This document shows, piece by piece, positions 8,289-14,983 of a stretch of 14,983 nt of DNA. Origin of the DNA: Gammaproteobacteria bacterium (lineage in GTDB: Bacteria > Pseudomonadota > Gammaproteobacteria > Arenicellales > JAHEKD01). The notes beneath the pieces are model-generated. The model saw only the letters and a list, made by a program, of their open reading frames with translations, was not told the DNA's origin and ran no database searches. The stretch is from positions 1 to 14,983 of the forward strand of contig JAHEKD010000009.1 of assembly GCA_024638545.1 (NCBI GenBank), given 5' to 3'. A program made the translations under genes and the position numbers. Numbering within the stretch: position 1 is the stretch's first letter; each line of letters starts with the position of its first letter.

Positions 8289-9482
8289 TCAGCTGAATAC
8301 CTGAATTGCGATCTCGCTGCCGTTCTTAATGCCTTTTTCATCAAGCCTGGCTTTTTGTTCAATGATGCGATTACAAATGTGTTTGTAATTTTCTTCATTT
8401 AAAAGCTCTCGCTGATTGGTGGTTAAAACCCCTGATAAATCATCGGCGATCTGGTTGCAGCGTTTGCACATTTCACTAAATCCAGCGACCGGGTCTTTAA
8501 CCAGAGCCGGCACCATAAATGCACAGAATCCCATAGTCGAGAACTTATCCAGCGAATCAAGATCAAAACTCCCCGGCTTGTACATATTGGCGATGCTGAA
8601 TATTTTTTGCTTGGGTTTATCATTCGACTCTGAATAAAAATGAAAAAATTTGTACTCGCCATAGACCAATCCGGCATCAGTGACAGCATCTTTAAAATCT
8701 TCACCCGTAAACGTACTCTCCGGTTTCGCCAGGATATATAAAATAACGATTAAATCATGATCTTTAATAAAGGATTTTAATTTTCGGCAGGCGTTGATCA
8801 CCTGGTCAGTCGTCATCGCGAACTGGTACTCGCAGTCGTAATGATTTGAAAGCGCTTCTACGAAGCCTTCATATTCTTTTATGCCGGCTTCATCGGCCAG
8901 ACCTGATTTTTGTTTTAATTTATACACGGATTTTAAATGAGTAATATTGTGCTTGGCCTTAATTTTTCCAAGCGGTTTAAACTGCGCTTGTTTTTTTATA
9001 GTGGCTGATAAAAGAATATTGTTTTTCAACCTGGCAGGTTGTTTCTCAAACCATGCCTGTATTTCAGCTGCCGGTTTTTTTACATTAGGCACAATTGCCA
9101 CATGTTCGAAAACAAGTTCATCACTGTCATCATCCAGGTCGTAAACAGGCAATAAATCTGCAGCGATTGATCGTGCGACATTCTTTTTATCATCAAGCTC
9201 CGCAATCGAAGTTTTAAGCTCCGGCGTCAGCGTCACGTCCAGTAATTGCGGCTCAGGTGATTTAAGAAGTGATTCTGCTGATTCAGGTATATCAGAAACC
9301 AGGTTTTCGTTAATGAACGGCATATTTACATCTTCATCTACAGAAGTATCTTCTGGTGAGACGTTGCCGGGGTTTCTAAGCCGTTTCTTTGGGTTGAGCT
9401 GACGGTATCTAAAATGGCAAACAAGTCCGATCAAGCCAATAATGATGAGGCTTACCAGAAGCAATGCCATTCTTAATGTCAT
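8289..9482 (-). CDS. zipA: Cell division protein ZipA
   Basis: ZipA anchors and bundles FtsZ at the inner membrane and is an early divisome component in gammaproteobacteria. The 397-residue product has the family architecture. A very short periplasmic N-terminus and a membrane span at about 5-23 are followed by a basic juxtamembrane patch (RYRQLNPKKRLR). A long acidic linker (about 40-120) comes next. The C-terminal FtsZ-binding domain (about 242-375) contains LIVILYILAKPESTFTGEDF, GLVYGEYKFFHF, KIFSIANMYKPGSFD and a final helix near NYKHICNRI. The protein is longer than typical: residues about 125-240 form an additional basic and helical region before the core domain, and about 20 residues follow the domain. 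The ATG overlaps the smc stop by four bases (ATGA), so translation is probably coupled to smc. Confidence 0.9.
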   Translation of the reverse strand: MTLRMALLLVSLIIIGLIGLVCHFRYRQLNPKKRLRNPGNVSPEDTSVDEDVNMPFINENLVSDIPESAESLLKSPEPQLLDVTLTPELKTSIAELDDKKNVARSIAADLLPVYDLDDDSDELVFEHVAIVPNVKKPAAEIQAWFEKQPARLKNNILLSATIKKQAQFKPLGKIKAKHNITHLKSVYKLKQKSGLADEAGIKEYEGFVEALSNHYDCEYQFAMTTDQVINACRKLKSFIKDHDLIVILYILAKPESTFTGEDFKDAVTDAGLVYGEYKFFHFYSESNDKPKQKIFSIANMYKPGSFDLDSLDKFSTMGFCAFMVPALVKDPVAGFSEMCKRCNQIADDLSGVLTTNQRELLNEENYKHICNRIIEQKARLDEKGIKNGSEIAIQVFS

Positions 9483-12400
9483 CCCTGGCCCGCCAACTCC
9501 AGTGCTTTATCCACGTCTACGGCAACCAGTCTCGATACCCCTGGCTCCTGCATTGTTACACCGATCAAATATTTCGCATATTCCATCGTTATTTTATTGT
9601 GCGTGATGAACATCAATTGCGTATGTTCTGCCAAGTTTATCAAAGTTCGGCAATAGCGCTCTACATTTGCGTCATCTAGCGGTGCATCAACTTCATCGAG
9701 AATACACAATGGCGACGGATTAAGTTGAAATAGTGAAAATAGCAGTGAGACCGCCGTTAACGCTTTTTCGCCACCTGATAACAGGTGTATTGTGCTATTA
9801 CGTTTTCCAGGTGGCCTTGCCATAACGGCAACACCTGTTGACAGCAGATCATCATCGGTTAATTCTAATGATGCAGATCCGCCACCAAACAATTTTGGGA
9901 AATATTCCTTGAAACCTGCATTCAACTGCTTGAATGTGTCCCTGAATCGCTGGCGTGTTTCCCTGTCGATCTTTTGAATCACCTGTTCGAGGGTATTGAG
10001 GGCTTTACTTAGATCTTCATGCTGTTTGTCCAGGTAGGTTTTACGCTCTTGTTGCTCCTCATACTCCTCGATCGCCAGCAGATTTACTGTACCCAGGCGA
10101 GTGATTTTTTGCTCAAGTTGCTCAAGATCCTGTTGATACTGGATTAATTCTGCATCAACCGGCATCTGCTCCAATACGCTGTAAATATCCGTATCCAGTT
10201 CGTTAAGTTGCTCTATAACCGCCTGTTGTTTTACAATTATTTCCTGTTTCTCTAACCTCGATGATTCAAGCTCATTTCGCATTTCCAGTGCTGCAAATTC
10301 ACTTTTTTGACGACGCTGATCTTGATGCGAAATTGCCTGGTCGTGTTCTGAGACCCGGTTGCGTGCAGTTTGTAATTCCAGCTCTACGGCAGCTCTTGAA
10401 TCCAGCAGGCCCTGCAGATGCTCACTAAGTCCGGCATCGCGATTTTCAGGTGTTTCAATACTTGCCGTGATCTGCGAATGCCTTTCCAGCAACAGATCTA
10501 ACTGTTCCTGTGTACGTTTTGAGGTTTCCTCTATGGACTCCAGAGCGGTGGAGAGTTTTTCCAGCCTGATATTATCATTGTCCAGTAATTCTCTGACCTG
10601 TTCCAAATCTTTTCGTGTCTGCTGTAATTCACCCAGAAGCTCGTCTCTTTTATTTGCATACTGTTCACGGCTTTGCTCATTGACAACCACATTACTTTCT
10701 GTACTTTGTAACGATATCCGTGAATTTGAGATGGATTTGGCAGTTGTTTCCAAATCAGACAATATTTGAATGCACTCGCCTTCGAGTTGAACCTGTTTAC
10801 TTTTGAGTTCGCGTATTATCTCTTCCTGTTGCGCCAGCTGTTTGTGTATTTGCGTTCGTCTGGTATTGACCTCGGTCAGCGTGTGGGTTTTTTGCGAGCG
10901 CTCGCTATCCAGATCCGACAGCCGATTGCGCACCGATGCGCGTTGCTGCTCCAGTTCGCTGACTCGCGCCTGAATATCACCCAACTGCCTTGACAGGCTG
11001 GAAATCAGCTGCTCTCGTTCGATTAATCCTGCTTCGACATTGCGCGTGCGGGCAAAAGTCATCCAGTTCTTTCCAACCTGCGTGCCGTTACGCGTGATGA
11101 AATACTGACCATTGTCCAGCCCTGAGCGCTTTCGCAGGGCGGCATCGACAGATTCGGCAGTGAGAACATGATTGAGCAAACCGCTAAGATCGAGCCTTGA
11201 TTTTATTTTATCTATTAATTTTTCTGTGCCGGAGAATCCCGGGTCAGACTGTTGTGTGTGATCATCTTCAATAAAGTTTATTTCAACATGCTCCATCTGC
11301 ATGGAGCTGTTGGCATATTGGTTTAAATTACTGACACACAAGGATGTGGTTTTGCTTTTAAGCGCAGTATCAACCGCTTTCTCCCACCCTGGTTCAACTT
11401 CAAGCTCTGTTGTCAAACGCGGCTGGTCAGACAGGCCTTGCTGCTTGAGCCAGTGATTAAACTGCTCATCGTTCTGACCTAAAGCCGCCTTTTGCAACTC
11501 TTTTAATGATTCCAGCTTGCCGCCAATTTCAAGAGATTTTTCAGTATTGACTTTCAAATTATCATCTAATACTTTAATATTTTCTCTTAACTTATTAATT
11601 TCTAATGATAATTCATTTATATCATCATCAAGTTTTTGGCACAAGTTATCCTGTTCCCGGGCCTGCTCTCGCAAATCATCAGGTTTTATGCGGCTTAATT
11701 CCTCATTAACGCTGCGCTGTTGCTGCAGCGTATTATTTTGCCTACTTTGTAATTCAAGCTGGCGTTCAGATAAATGTTCAATATTTGCCTTCAGCACCTC
11801 TCGATCCTGGACTGACTGGCTCGATTGCTGCTGAAAAAGCTCCCATTCCTGCTGCCAGTGTTGCAGTGCCTGCTCCTTGCTGTTTAGTTCGTTTTTGAGA
11901 TTTTCATGATCATTGCGTAAACGCCGTACTTGCGGCAGTAATGTCTGGTACCCGGTAGACAGGTCATCGCGCTGTATGGAATCCTGTGCCAACCGGTCTC
12001 TGGCCGTGGCTATTTCGTTATCAATTCGTCGCAGCTCATCTGTCTGCCGCTGTTTTGTCTCCTTTCGGTGTTCAATCTGCTGCTCTATGGCGTTGATTTC
12101 TGCGCCCAGGCTGTAGTATTTAGCCTGGGTCTGATTTAGCGCTTCCTGGGATTCAGACAAGATTTGTCTGAGCTGTTCAATTTTTCTCTCTGACTCGCGC
12201 TGTACAGATACGTGGGATTCGAGTTCTTTTTCCCTGCGACTGAGTTCAACATCAAAATACGCCAGTTTGGCAGTGTGTTGCTGCCACTTCAGCGCCAGTG
12301 TTTGAGCTTTCAGCTGCCGCTGCTGTGTTTTTAATTCTTTGTAGCGTTGTGCCTGCCTGGATTGGCGATCCAGCCTCCTGAGCTGGGCCCCGAGTTCACT

Positions 12401-12994
12401 GGCAATGTCTTCGACACGTTCGAGATTTTCACGGGTATGACGAATCCGGTTCTCTGTTTCACGTCGTTTCTCTTTGTATATTGAAATACCGGCGGCCTCT
12501 TCAACAAAAACGCGTAAATCTTCAGGCCTGGCCTCTACGATTCGACTCACCATGCCCTGCTCAATAATTGAGTATGAGCGTGGTCCCAGGCCTGTTCCAA
12601 GAAAAATTTCAGTGATGTCTTTACGTCGGCAGCGAACATTATTAAGAAAATACTCTGACTGACCTTCCCGGCTCAGTGCACGTTTTATAGAAATCTCTGC
12701 GTATTGACTGTAGGCTCCCGGGGCTTTACCTTTTGAATTATCGAACATCAGTTCAACCGTAGCCTTACCGACAGGCTGCCTCGAACTGGAGCCGTTGAAA
12801 ATTACGTCGGTCATATTATCGCCGCGCAATGTCTTTGCTGACGATTCACCCATCACCCAGCGCACCGCGTCGATGACGTTGGACTTGCCGCAGCCGTTTG
12901 GGCCGACAATACCGATGATTTCTGAGGGCAGCTTGAGTGTTGTGGGATCAACAAAAGACTTGAAGCCTGAAAAGTGGATTGATTTAAGCTGCAT
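9479..12994 (-). CDS. smc: Chromosome segregation protein SMC
   Basis: This is the condensin ATPase that extrudes and organises the chromosome, working with ScpA and ScpB, which are not in this window. It has 1171 residues, the usual SMC length. The N-terminal head has Walker A GPNGCGKSN (31-39) and the R-loop region near SSAKTLRG. Coiled coil runs from about 170 to 500, and the hinge spans about 505-655. The second coiled coil runs to about 1010. The C-terminal head has signature LLSGGEKALTA (from about 1071) and Walker B LCILDEVDAPLDD (about 1096-1108), with the catalytic Glu intact. The D-loop and H-loop (FITHNK) follow. It is the first gene of the minus-strand smc-zipA-ligA string. Its ribosome site is weak (CAGGG directly before ATG). 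The use of SMC argues against a MukB-type gammaproteobacterium. Confidence 0.97.
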   Translation of the reverse strand: MQLKSIHFSGFKSFVDPTTLKLPSEIIGIVGPNGCGKSNVIDAVRWVMGESSAKTLRGDNMTDVIFNGSSSRQPVGKATVELMFDNSKGKAPGAYSQYAEISIKRALSREGQSEYFLNNVRCRRKDITEIFLGTGLGPRSYSIIEQGMVSRIVEARPEDLRVFVEEAAGISIYKEKRRETENRIRHTRENLERVEDIASELGAQLRRLDRQSRQAQRYKELKTQQRQLKAQTLALKWQQHTAKLAYFDVELSRREKELESHVSVQRESERKIEQLRQILSESQEALNQTQAKYYSLGAEINAIEQQIEHRKETKQRQTDELRRIDNEIATARDRLAQDSIQRDDLSTGYQTLLPQVRRLRNDHENLKNELNSKEQALQHWQQEWELFQQQSSQSVQDREVLKANIEHLSERQLELQSRQNNTLQQQRSVNEELSRIKPDDLREQAREQDNLCQKLDDDINELSLEINKLRENIKVLDDNLKVNTEKSLEIGGKLESLKELQKAALGQNDEQFNHWLKQQGLSDQPRLTTELEVEPGWEKAVDTALKSKTTSLCVSNLNQYANSSMQMEHVEINFIEDDHTQQSDPGFSGTEKLIDKIKSRLDLSGLLNHVLTAESVDAALRKRSGLDNGQYFITRNGTQVGKNWMTFARTRNVEAGLIEREQLISSLSRQLGDIQARVSELEQQRASVRNRLSDLDSERSQKTHTLTEVNTRRTQIHKQLAQQEEIIRELKSKQVQLEGECIQILSDLETTAKSISNSRISLQSTESNVVVNEQSREQYANKRDELLGELQQTRKDLEQVRELLDNDNIRLEKLSTALESIEETSKRTQEQLDLLLERHSQITASIETPENRDAGLSEHLQGLLDSRAAVELELQTARNRVSEHDQAISHQDQRRQKSEFAALEMRNELESSRLEKQEIIVKQQAVIEQLNELDTDIYSVLEQMPVDAELIQYQQDLEQLEQKITRLGTVNLLAIEEYEEQQERKTYLDKQHEDLSKALNTLEQVIQKIDRETRQRFRDTFKQLNAGFKEYFPKLFGGGSASLELTDDDLLSTGVAVMARPPGKRNSTIHLLSGGEKALTAVSLLFSLFQLNPSPLCILDEVDAPLDDANVERYCRTLINLAEHTQLMFITHNKITMEYAKYLIGVTMQEPGVSRLVAVDVDKALELAGQG

Positions 12995-13036
12995 CCCTGT
13001 TAATCTTAAGCTTGCTGGTTTGTAAAATTACCCCGA

Positions 13037-13068
13037 ATTATAAATGAATAAGGATAAGCATATATCAA
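13037..13068 (-). promoter_or_regulatory. Candidate smc promoter
   Basis: On the minus strand a perfect TATAAT lies at 13042-13037. The closest -35-like hexamer is TTGATA at 13068-13063, with a long 20-base spacer. Transcription would begin near 13030, about 36 bases before the smc ATG. The spacing is poor, so the assignment is weak. Confidence 0.25.
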
Positions 13069-13279
13069 TTTTCAACGATAAAAAATCAGATTACAATACA
13101 GCCATCCCGTGATCGGTCGGCTGATGTCACAGCAATTGGAAAATCAGATAAGCGCCCGCATGATTTAACTATTTTAACTTTGCAGAATTATTGATAATTC
13201 AGCCTCTGGCAAAATACGCCGGCACAAACCCGATTATAGTGAATCAACAATATTTTATAGCCTCAATTCATAAATTTTA

Positions 13280-13308
13280 TTGCGTTTATGGCGGTTATTT
13301 GATATACA
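13280..13308 (+). promoter_or_regulatory. Candidate dksA promoter
   Basis: TTGCGT (13280-13285) and TATACA (13303-13308) are separated by 17 bases. The -35 matches three and the -10 four of six consensus bases. The leader to the ATG at 13376 would be about 60 bases. This is a modest match and other starts are possible. Confidence 0.28.
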
Positions 13309-13362
13309 AACGCGTTCGATAAATCACATCGACTTAAAAAGTTGCTGTACAACGTTTTATTT

Positions 13363-13369
13363 GACGGAG
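13363..13369 (+). promoter_or_regulatory. Ribosome binding site that fixes the dksA start
   Basis: GACGGAG lies six bases before the ATG at 13376 and is a strong Shine-Dalgarno sequence. It shows that the in-frame open stretch reaching back to 13280 is not part of the protein. The resulting 148-residue length also matches DksA. Confidence 0.75.
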
Positions 13370-13375
13370 TTAGAG

Positions 13376-13822
13376 ATGGCCACTAAAGCAAAAGCCAAAG
13401 ATTCAAACGAATTAATATTCGGAATTAAGCCTTACAAGGCCACCAAGACTGAGAAATACATGAGTCCAAAGCAGACTAGACATTTTCAGTCAATTCTTAA
13501 TGCATGGCGCGACAGTTTGATCAATGAATTAACCCGGACTGTCCATCACATTCAGGATGAAACTGAGAATCATGCTGATCCGACCGATCGTGCATCCCAG
13601 GAAACGGATTTCACACTTGAACTGCGAAGTCGTGACCGGGAACGGAAACTGCTCAAAAAAATTGATTCTTCCCTGGCAAAGCTGGATAAAGGTGATTACG
13701 GATATTGCGAAAGCTGCGGTGAAGAAATCGGACTGCAGCGCCTGGAAGCACGCCCTACGGCAGATTTATGCATAGACTGTAAGTCACTGGCAGAAATACG
13801 CGAGAAGAAAATTCAGACATAG
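13376..13822 (+). CDS. dksA: RNA polymerase-binding transcription factor DksA
   Basis: DksA enters the secondary channel of RNA polymerase and, together with ppGpp, adjusts transcription of ribosomal and amino-acid genes in the stringent response. The 148-residue protein aligns by eye with E. coli DksA (151 residues) over nearly all its length after a variable Lys-rich N-terminus. The coiled-coil tip keeps both functional aspartates (D68 and D71 in ADPTDRAS). The region ELRSRDRERKLLKKI is nearly unchanged. The zinc finger has four cysteines (C111, C114, C132, C135; YCESCGEEIG and LCIDCKSLAEIRE). It is therefore the classical zinc-containing form, not a cysteine-poor paralogue. The dihydroorotase gene starts 19 bases after the stop with no terminator between them, so cotranscription is likely. 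Confidence 0.96.
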   Translation: MATKAKAKDSNELIFGIKPYKATKTEKYMSPKQTRHFQSILNAWRDSLINELTRTVHHIQDETENHADPTDRASQETDFTLELRSRDRERKLLKKIDSSLAKLDKGDYGYCESCGEEIGLQRLEARPTADLCIDCKSLAEIREKKIQT

Positions 13823-13841
13823 TATTAATCAAACCACCTCT

Positions 13842-14983
13842 ATGTACCTGCTTAAGATCATCAATGCCAAAATAGCACAGGCTGATGGCAGCATGATTGA
13901 AAGTGATCTGGCGATTGACAGTTTAGGAAAAATAGAGCGTATCGATAGCCAGCTAAACGGGCCCGCGCGAAAAACACTGGATGCTGATGGACTGACGTTA
14001 CTGCCCGGCGTTATCGATCCGCAGGTACACTTCAGGGAGCCCGGGGCAACACACAAGGAGGATTTGGGCTCGGGATCCCGATCAGCAGTTTGTGGTGGCA
14101 CCACCAGCTTTCTAGAGATGCCCAATACAAACCCGACGACCACCACTCATGAGGCTCTCGCAGACAAGTTAAAACTGGCCAGTGAAAAATCGGTGGCCAA
14201 CTATGGTTTTTTTATCGGTGCTACCGGCCACAATATTGATGTGATTAATACAGCCGAGCCTGTATGCGGTATTAAAATATTCATGGGTTCAAGTACAGGT
14301 GATTTACTGGTCGATAAACCGGCGCTGCTGGATAAAATATTTGCCAACGGCAGGCGCCTGATTGCCGTGCATGCCGAAGATGAAGCGCGCATAAAGCAGC
14401 GCTTTAACAAGTATTCGAAACTATATCCGGATGGATTACCCGTTGAAATGCACTCTGTTATTCGTGACGATCGGTGTGCATTACTGGCAACGGAGATGGC
14501 GCTTGAATTATCCGAGAAATATGAGCGTCGTTTTCATATTTTGCACCTTTCTACTGCAGTTGAGGTTGAAAGATTGCGAAAACATAAACCCGAATATGTC
14601 ACGGCAGAAGCCATCCCTAATCACCTGCTGCTAAACACTGACGACTATAAAACCTGGGGCACACGCGTCCAGATGAATCCACCCATACGAAGCCAGTCTG
14701 ATTGTGATGCCTTATGGAAAGGCCTGCATGACGGCATTATAGACTTTATTGCAACAGACCACGCACCCCACCTGCTCGATGAAAAAATGCGTGATTATCC
14801 ACAGTCACCATCAGGTATACCAGGTGTCGCAACTTCATTGCCCTTGATGTTAACTCAAATGAAAAATGGACGATGTACGCTGGCAGACATACAAAAATGG
14901 ATGAGCTGGGGCGTCGCAAAAGCCTATGGAATTGATGGAAAAGGAAAAGTTGAGGTGGGCTGGGATGCAGACCTGGTACTGGT
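13842..14983 (+). CDS. pyrC: Dihydroorotase, 3' end cut by the window
   Basis: This amidohydrolase catalyses the reversible cyclisation of carbamoyl aspartate to dihydroorotate in pyrimidine synthesis. The frame is open from ATG 13842 to the right edge (380 codons seen), so the stop lies outside. Motifs include GVIDPQVHFREPG (about 56-68), the GSSTG segment after K145 (GIKIFMGSSTG, the expected carboxylated-lysine position), H177 in AVHAED, H235 in ILHLSTA and D306 in ATDHAPH. EMPNTNP (92-98) and MNPPIRS (278-284) are typical of dihydroorotases. The first metal-ligand histidine of the usual HxH is Gln here (Q61), and H63 is kept. I recall DPQVHFREPG in other proteins annotated as dihydroorotase, so it may be a subfamily trait and not damage. 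Dihydropyrimidinase or allantoinase are less likely alternatives. There is no clear Shine-Dalgarno sequence, and the gene is probably cotranscribed with dksA. Confidence 0.88.
   Translation, partial: MYLLKIINAKIAQADGSMIESDLAIDSLGKIERIDSQLNGPARKTLDADGLTLLPGVIDPQVHFREPGATHKEDLGSGSRSAVCGGTTSFLEMPNTNPTTTTHEALADKLKLASEKSVANYGFFIGATGHNIDVINTAEPVCGIKIFMGSSTGDLLVDKPALLDKIFANGRRLIAVHAEDEARIKQRFNKYSKLYPDGLPVEMHSVIRDDRCALLATEMALELSEKYERRFHILHLSTAVEVERLRKHKPEYVTAEAIPNHLLLNTDDYKTWGTRVQMNPPIRSQSDCDALWKGLHDGIIDFIATDHAPHLLDEKMRDYPQSPSGIPGVATSLPLMLTQMKNGRCTLADIQKWMSWGVAKAYGIDGKGKVEVGWDADLVL

Larger units (their letters stand above)
12995..13375. other. Divergent intergenic region between smc and dksA
   Basis: About 380 AT-rich bases carry the start regions of two divergent genes. 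Promoter candidates for each direction are listed separately. A nested inverted repeat (CAGCC at 13099-13103 with GGCTG at 13119-13123, and CCG/CGG inside) could form a small hairpin. It is not followed by an immediate T run in either direction. No coding frame is convincing. An in-frame extension of dksA upstream of 13376 exists but is not protein-like and precedes the good ribosome site. Confidence 0.5.

Noticed and set aside
10359..10769. 136-codon plus-strand frame inside smc
   Set aside because: It is antisense to the SMC coiled coil. Its Ser/Cys/Leu-rich composition is the typical shadow of Glu/Gln/Arg-rich coiled-coil codons.
13099..13123. Nested CAGCC/GGCTG hairpin as a terminator or RNA element
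   Set aside because: The stem is short and bulged, no immediate T run follows on either strand, and it sits between divergent gene starts where a terminator is not expected.
13280..13375. N-terminal extension of DksA by 32 residues
   Set aside because: It would start before the strong GACGGAG site at 13363-13369 and would make the protein longer than DksA, with a cysteine-containing, non-conserved leader.

Overview
The window looks like a chromosomal segment of a free-living gammaproteobacterium of moderate GC. ZipA is essentially gammaproteobacterial, and smc-zipA-ligA in that order is the layout known from SMC-using gammaproteobacteria (Pseudomonas, Xanthomonas and Chromatiales-like groups) rather than from MukB-using enterics. 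A typical proteobacterial DksA supports this. I cannot name a genus. I see no tRNA, rRNA, CRISPR array, insertion sequence or integrase.

Layout: (1) 2-652 (+) is the 3' part of panC, cut by the left edge. (2) 874-5378 (+) is a co-directional cluster: a 38-residue membrane miniprotein, an XpaC-family membrane protein, a TelA-family protein, an SPFH-GYF protein and a tandem zinc-ribbon protein with a C-terminal membrane anchor. This is the only non-housekeeping block and the most interesting part. (3) 5427-5939 (-) is an orphan lipoprotein, possibly DUF995-like, convergent with that cluster. (4) 6008-12994 (-) holds smc, zipA and ligA, which encode chromosome organisation, Z-ring anchoring and DNA nick sealing. 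smc and zipA overlap by four bases. (5) 13376-14983 (+) is dksA followed after 19 bases by a dihydroorotase gene cut by the right edge. It has no listed stop only because it runs off the window.

How the genes work together: panC (pantothenate) and pyrC (pyrimidines) are core biosynthesis, and dksA encodes the ppGpp co-regulator of RNA polymerase. The XpaC/TelA/SPFH/zinc-ribbon cluster resembles, in its SPFH and zinc-ribbon members, the Bacillus ydjGHI genes that accompany a PspA protein. Here no PspA is present and XpaC plus TelA occupy that position. I infer a membrane-associated envelope-stress or membrane-organising complex. The sequence does not prove this.
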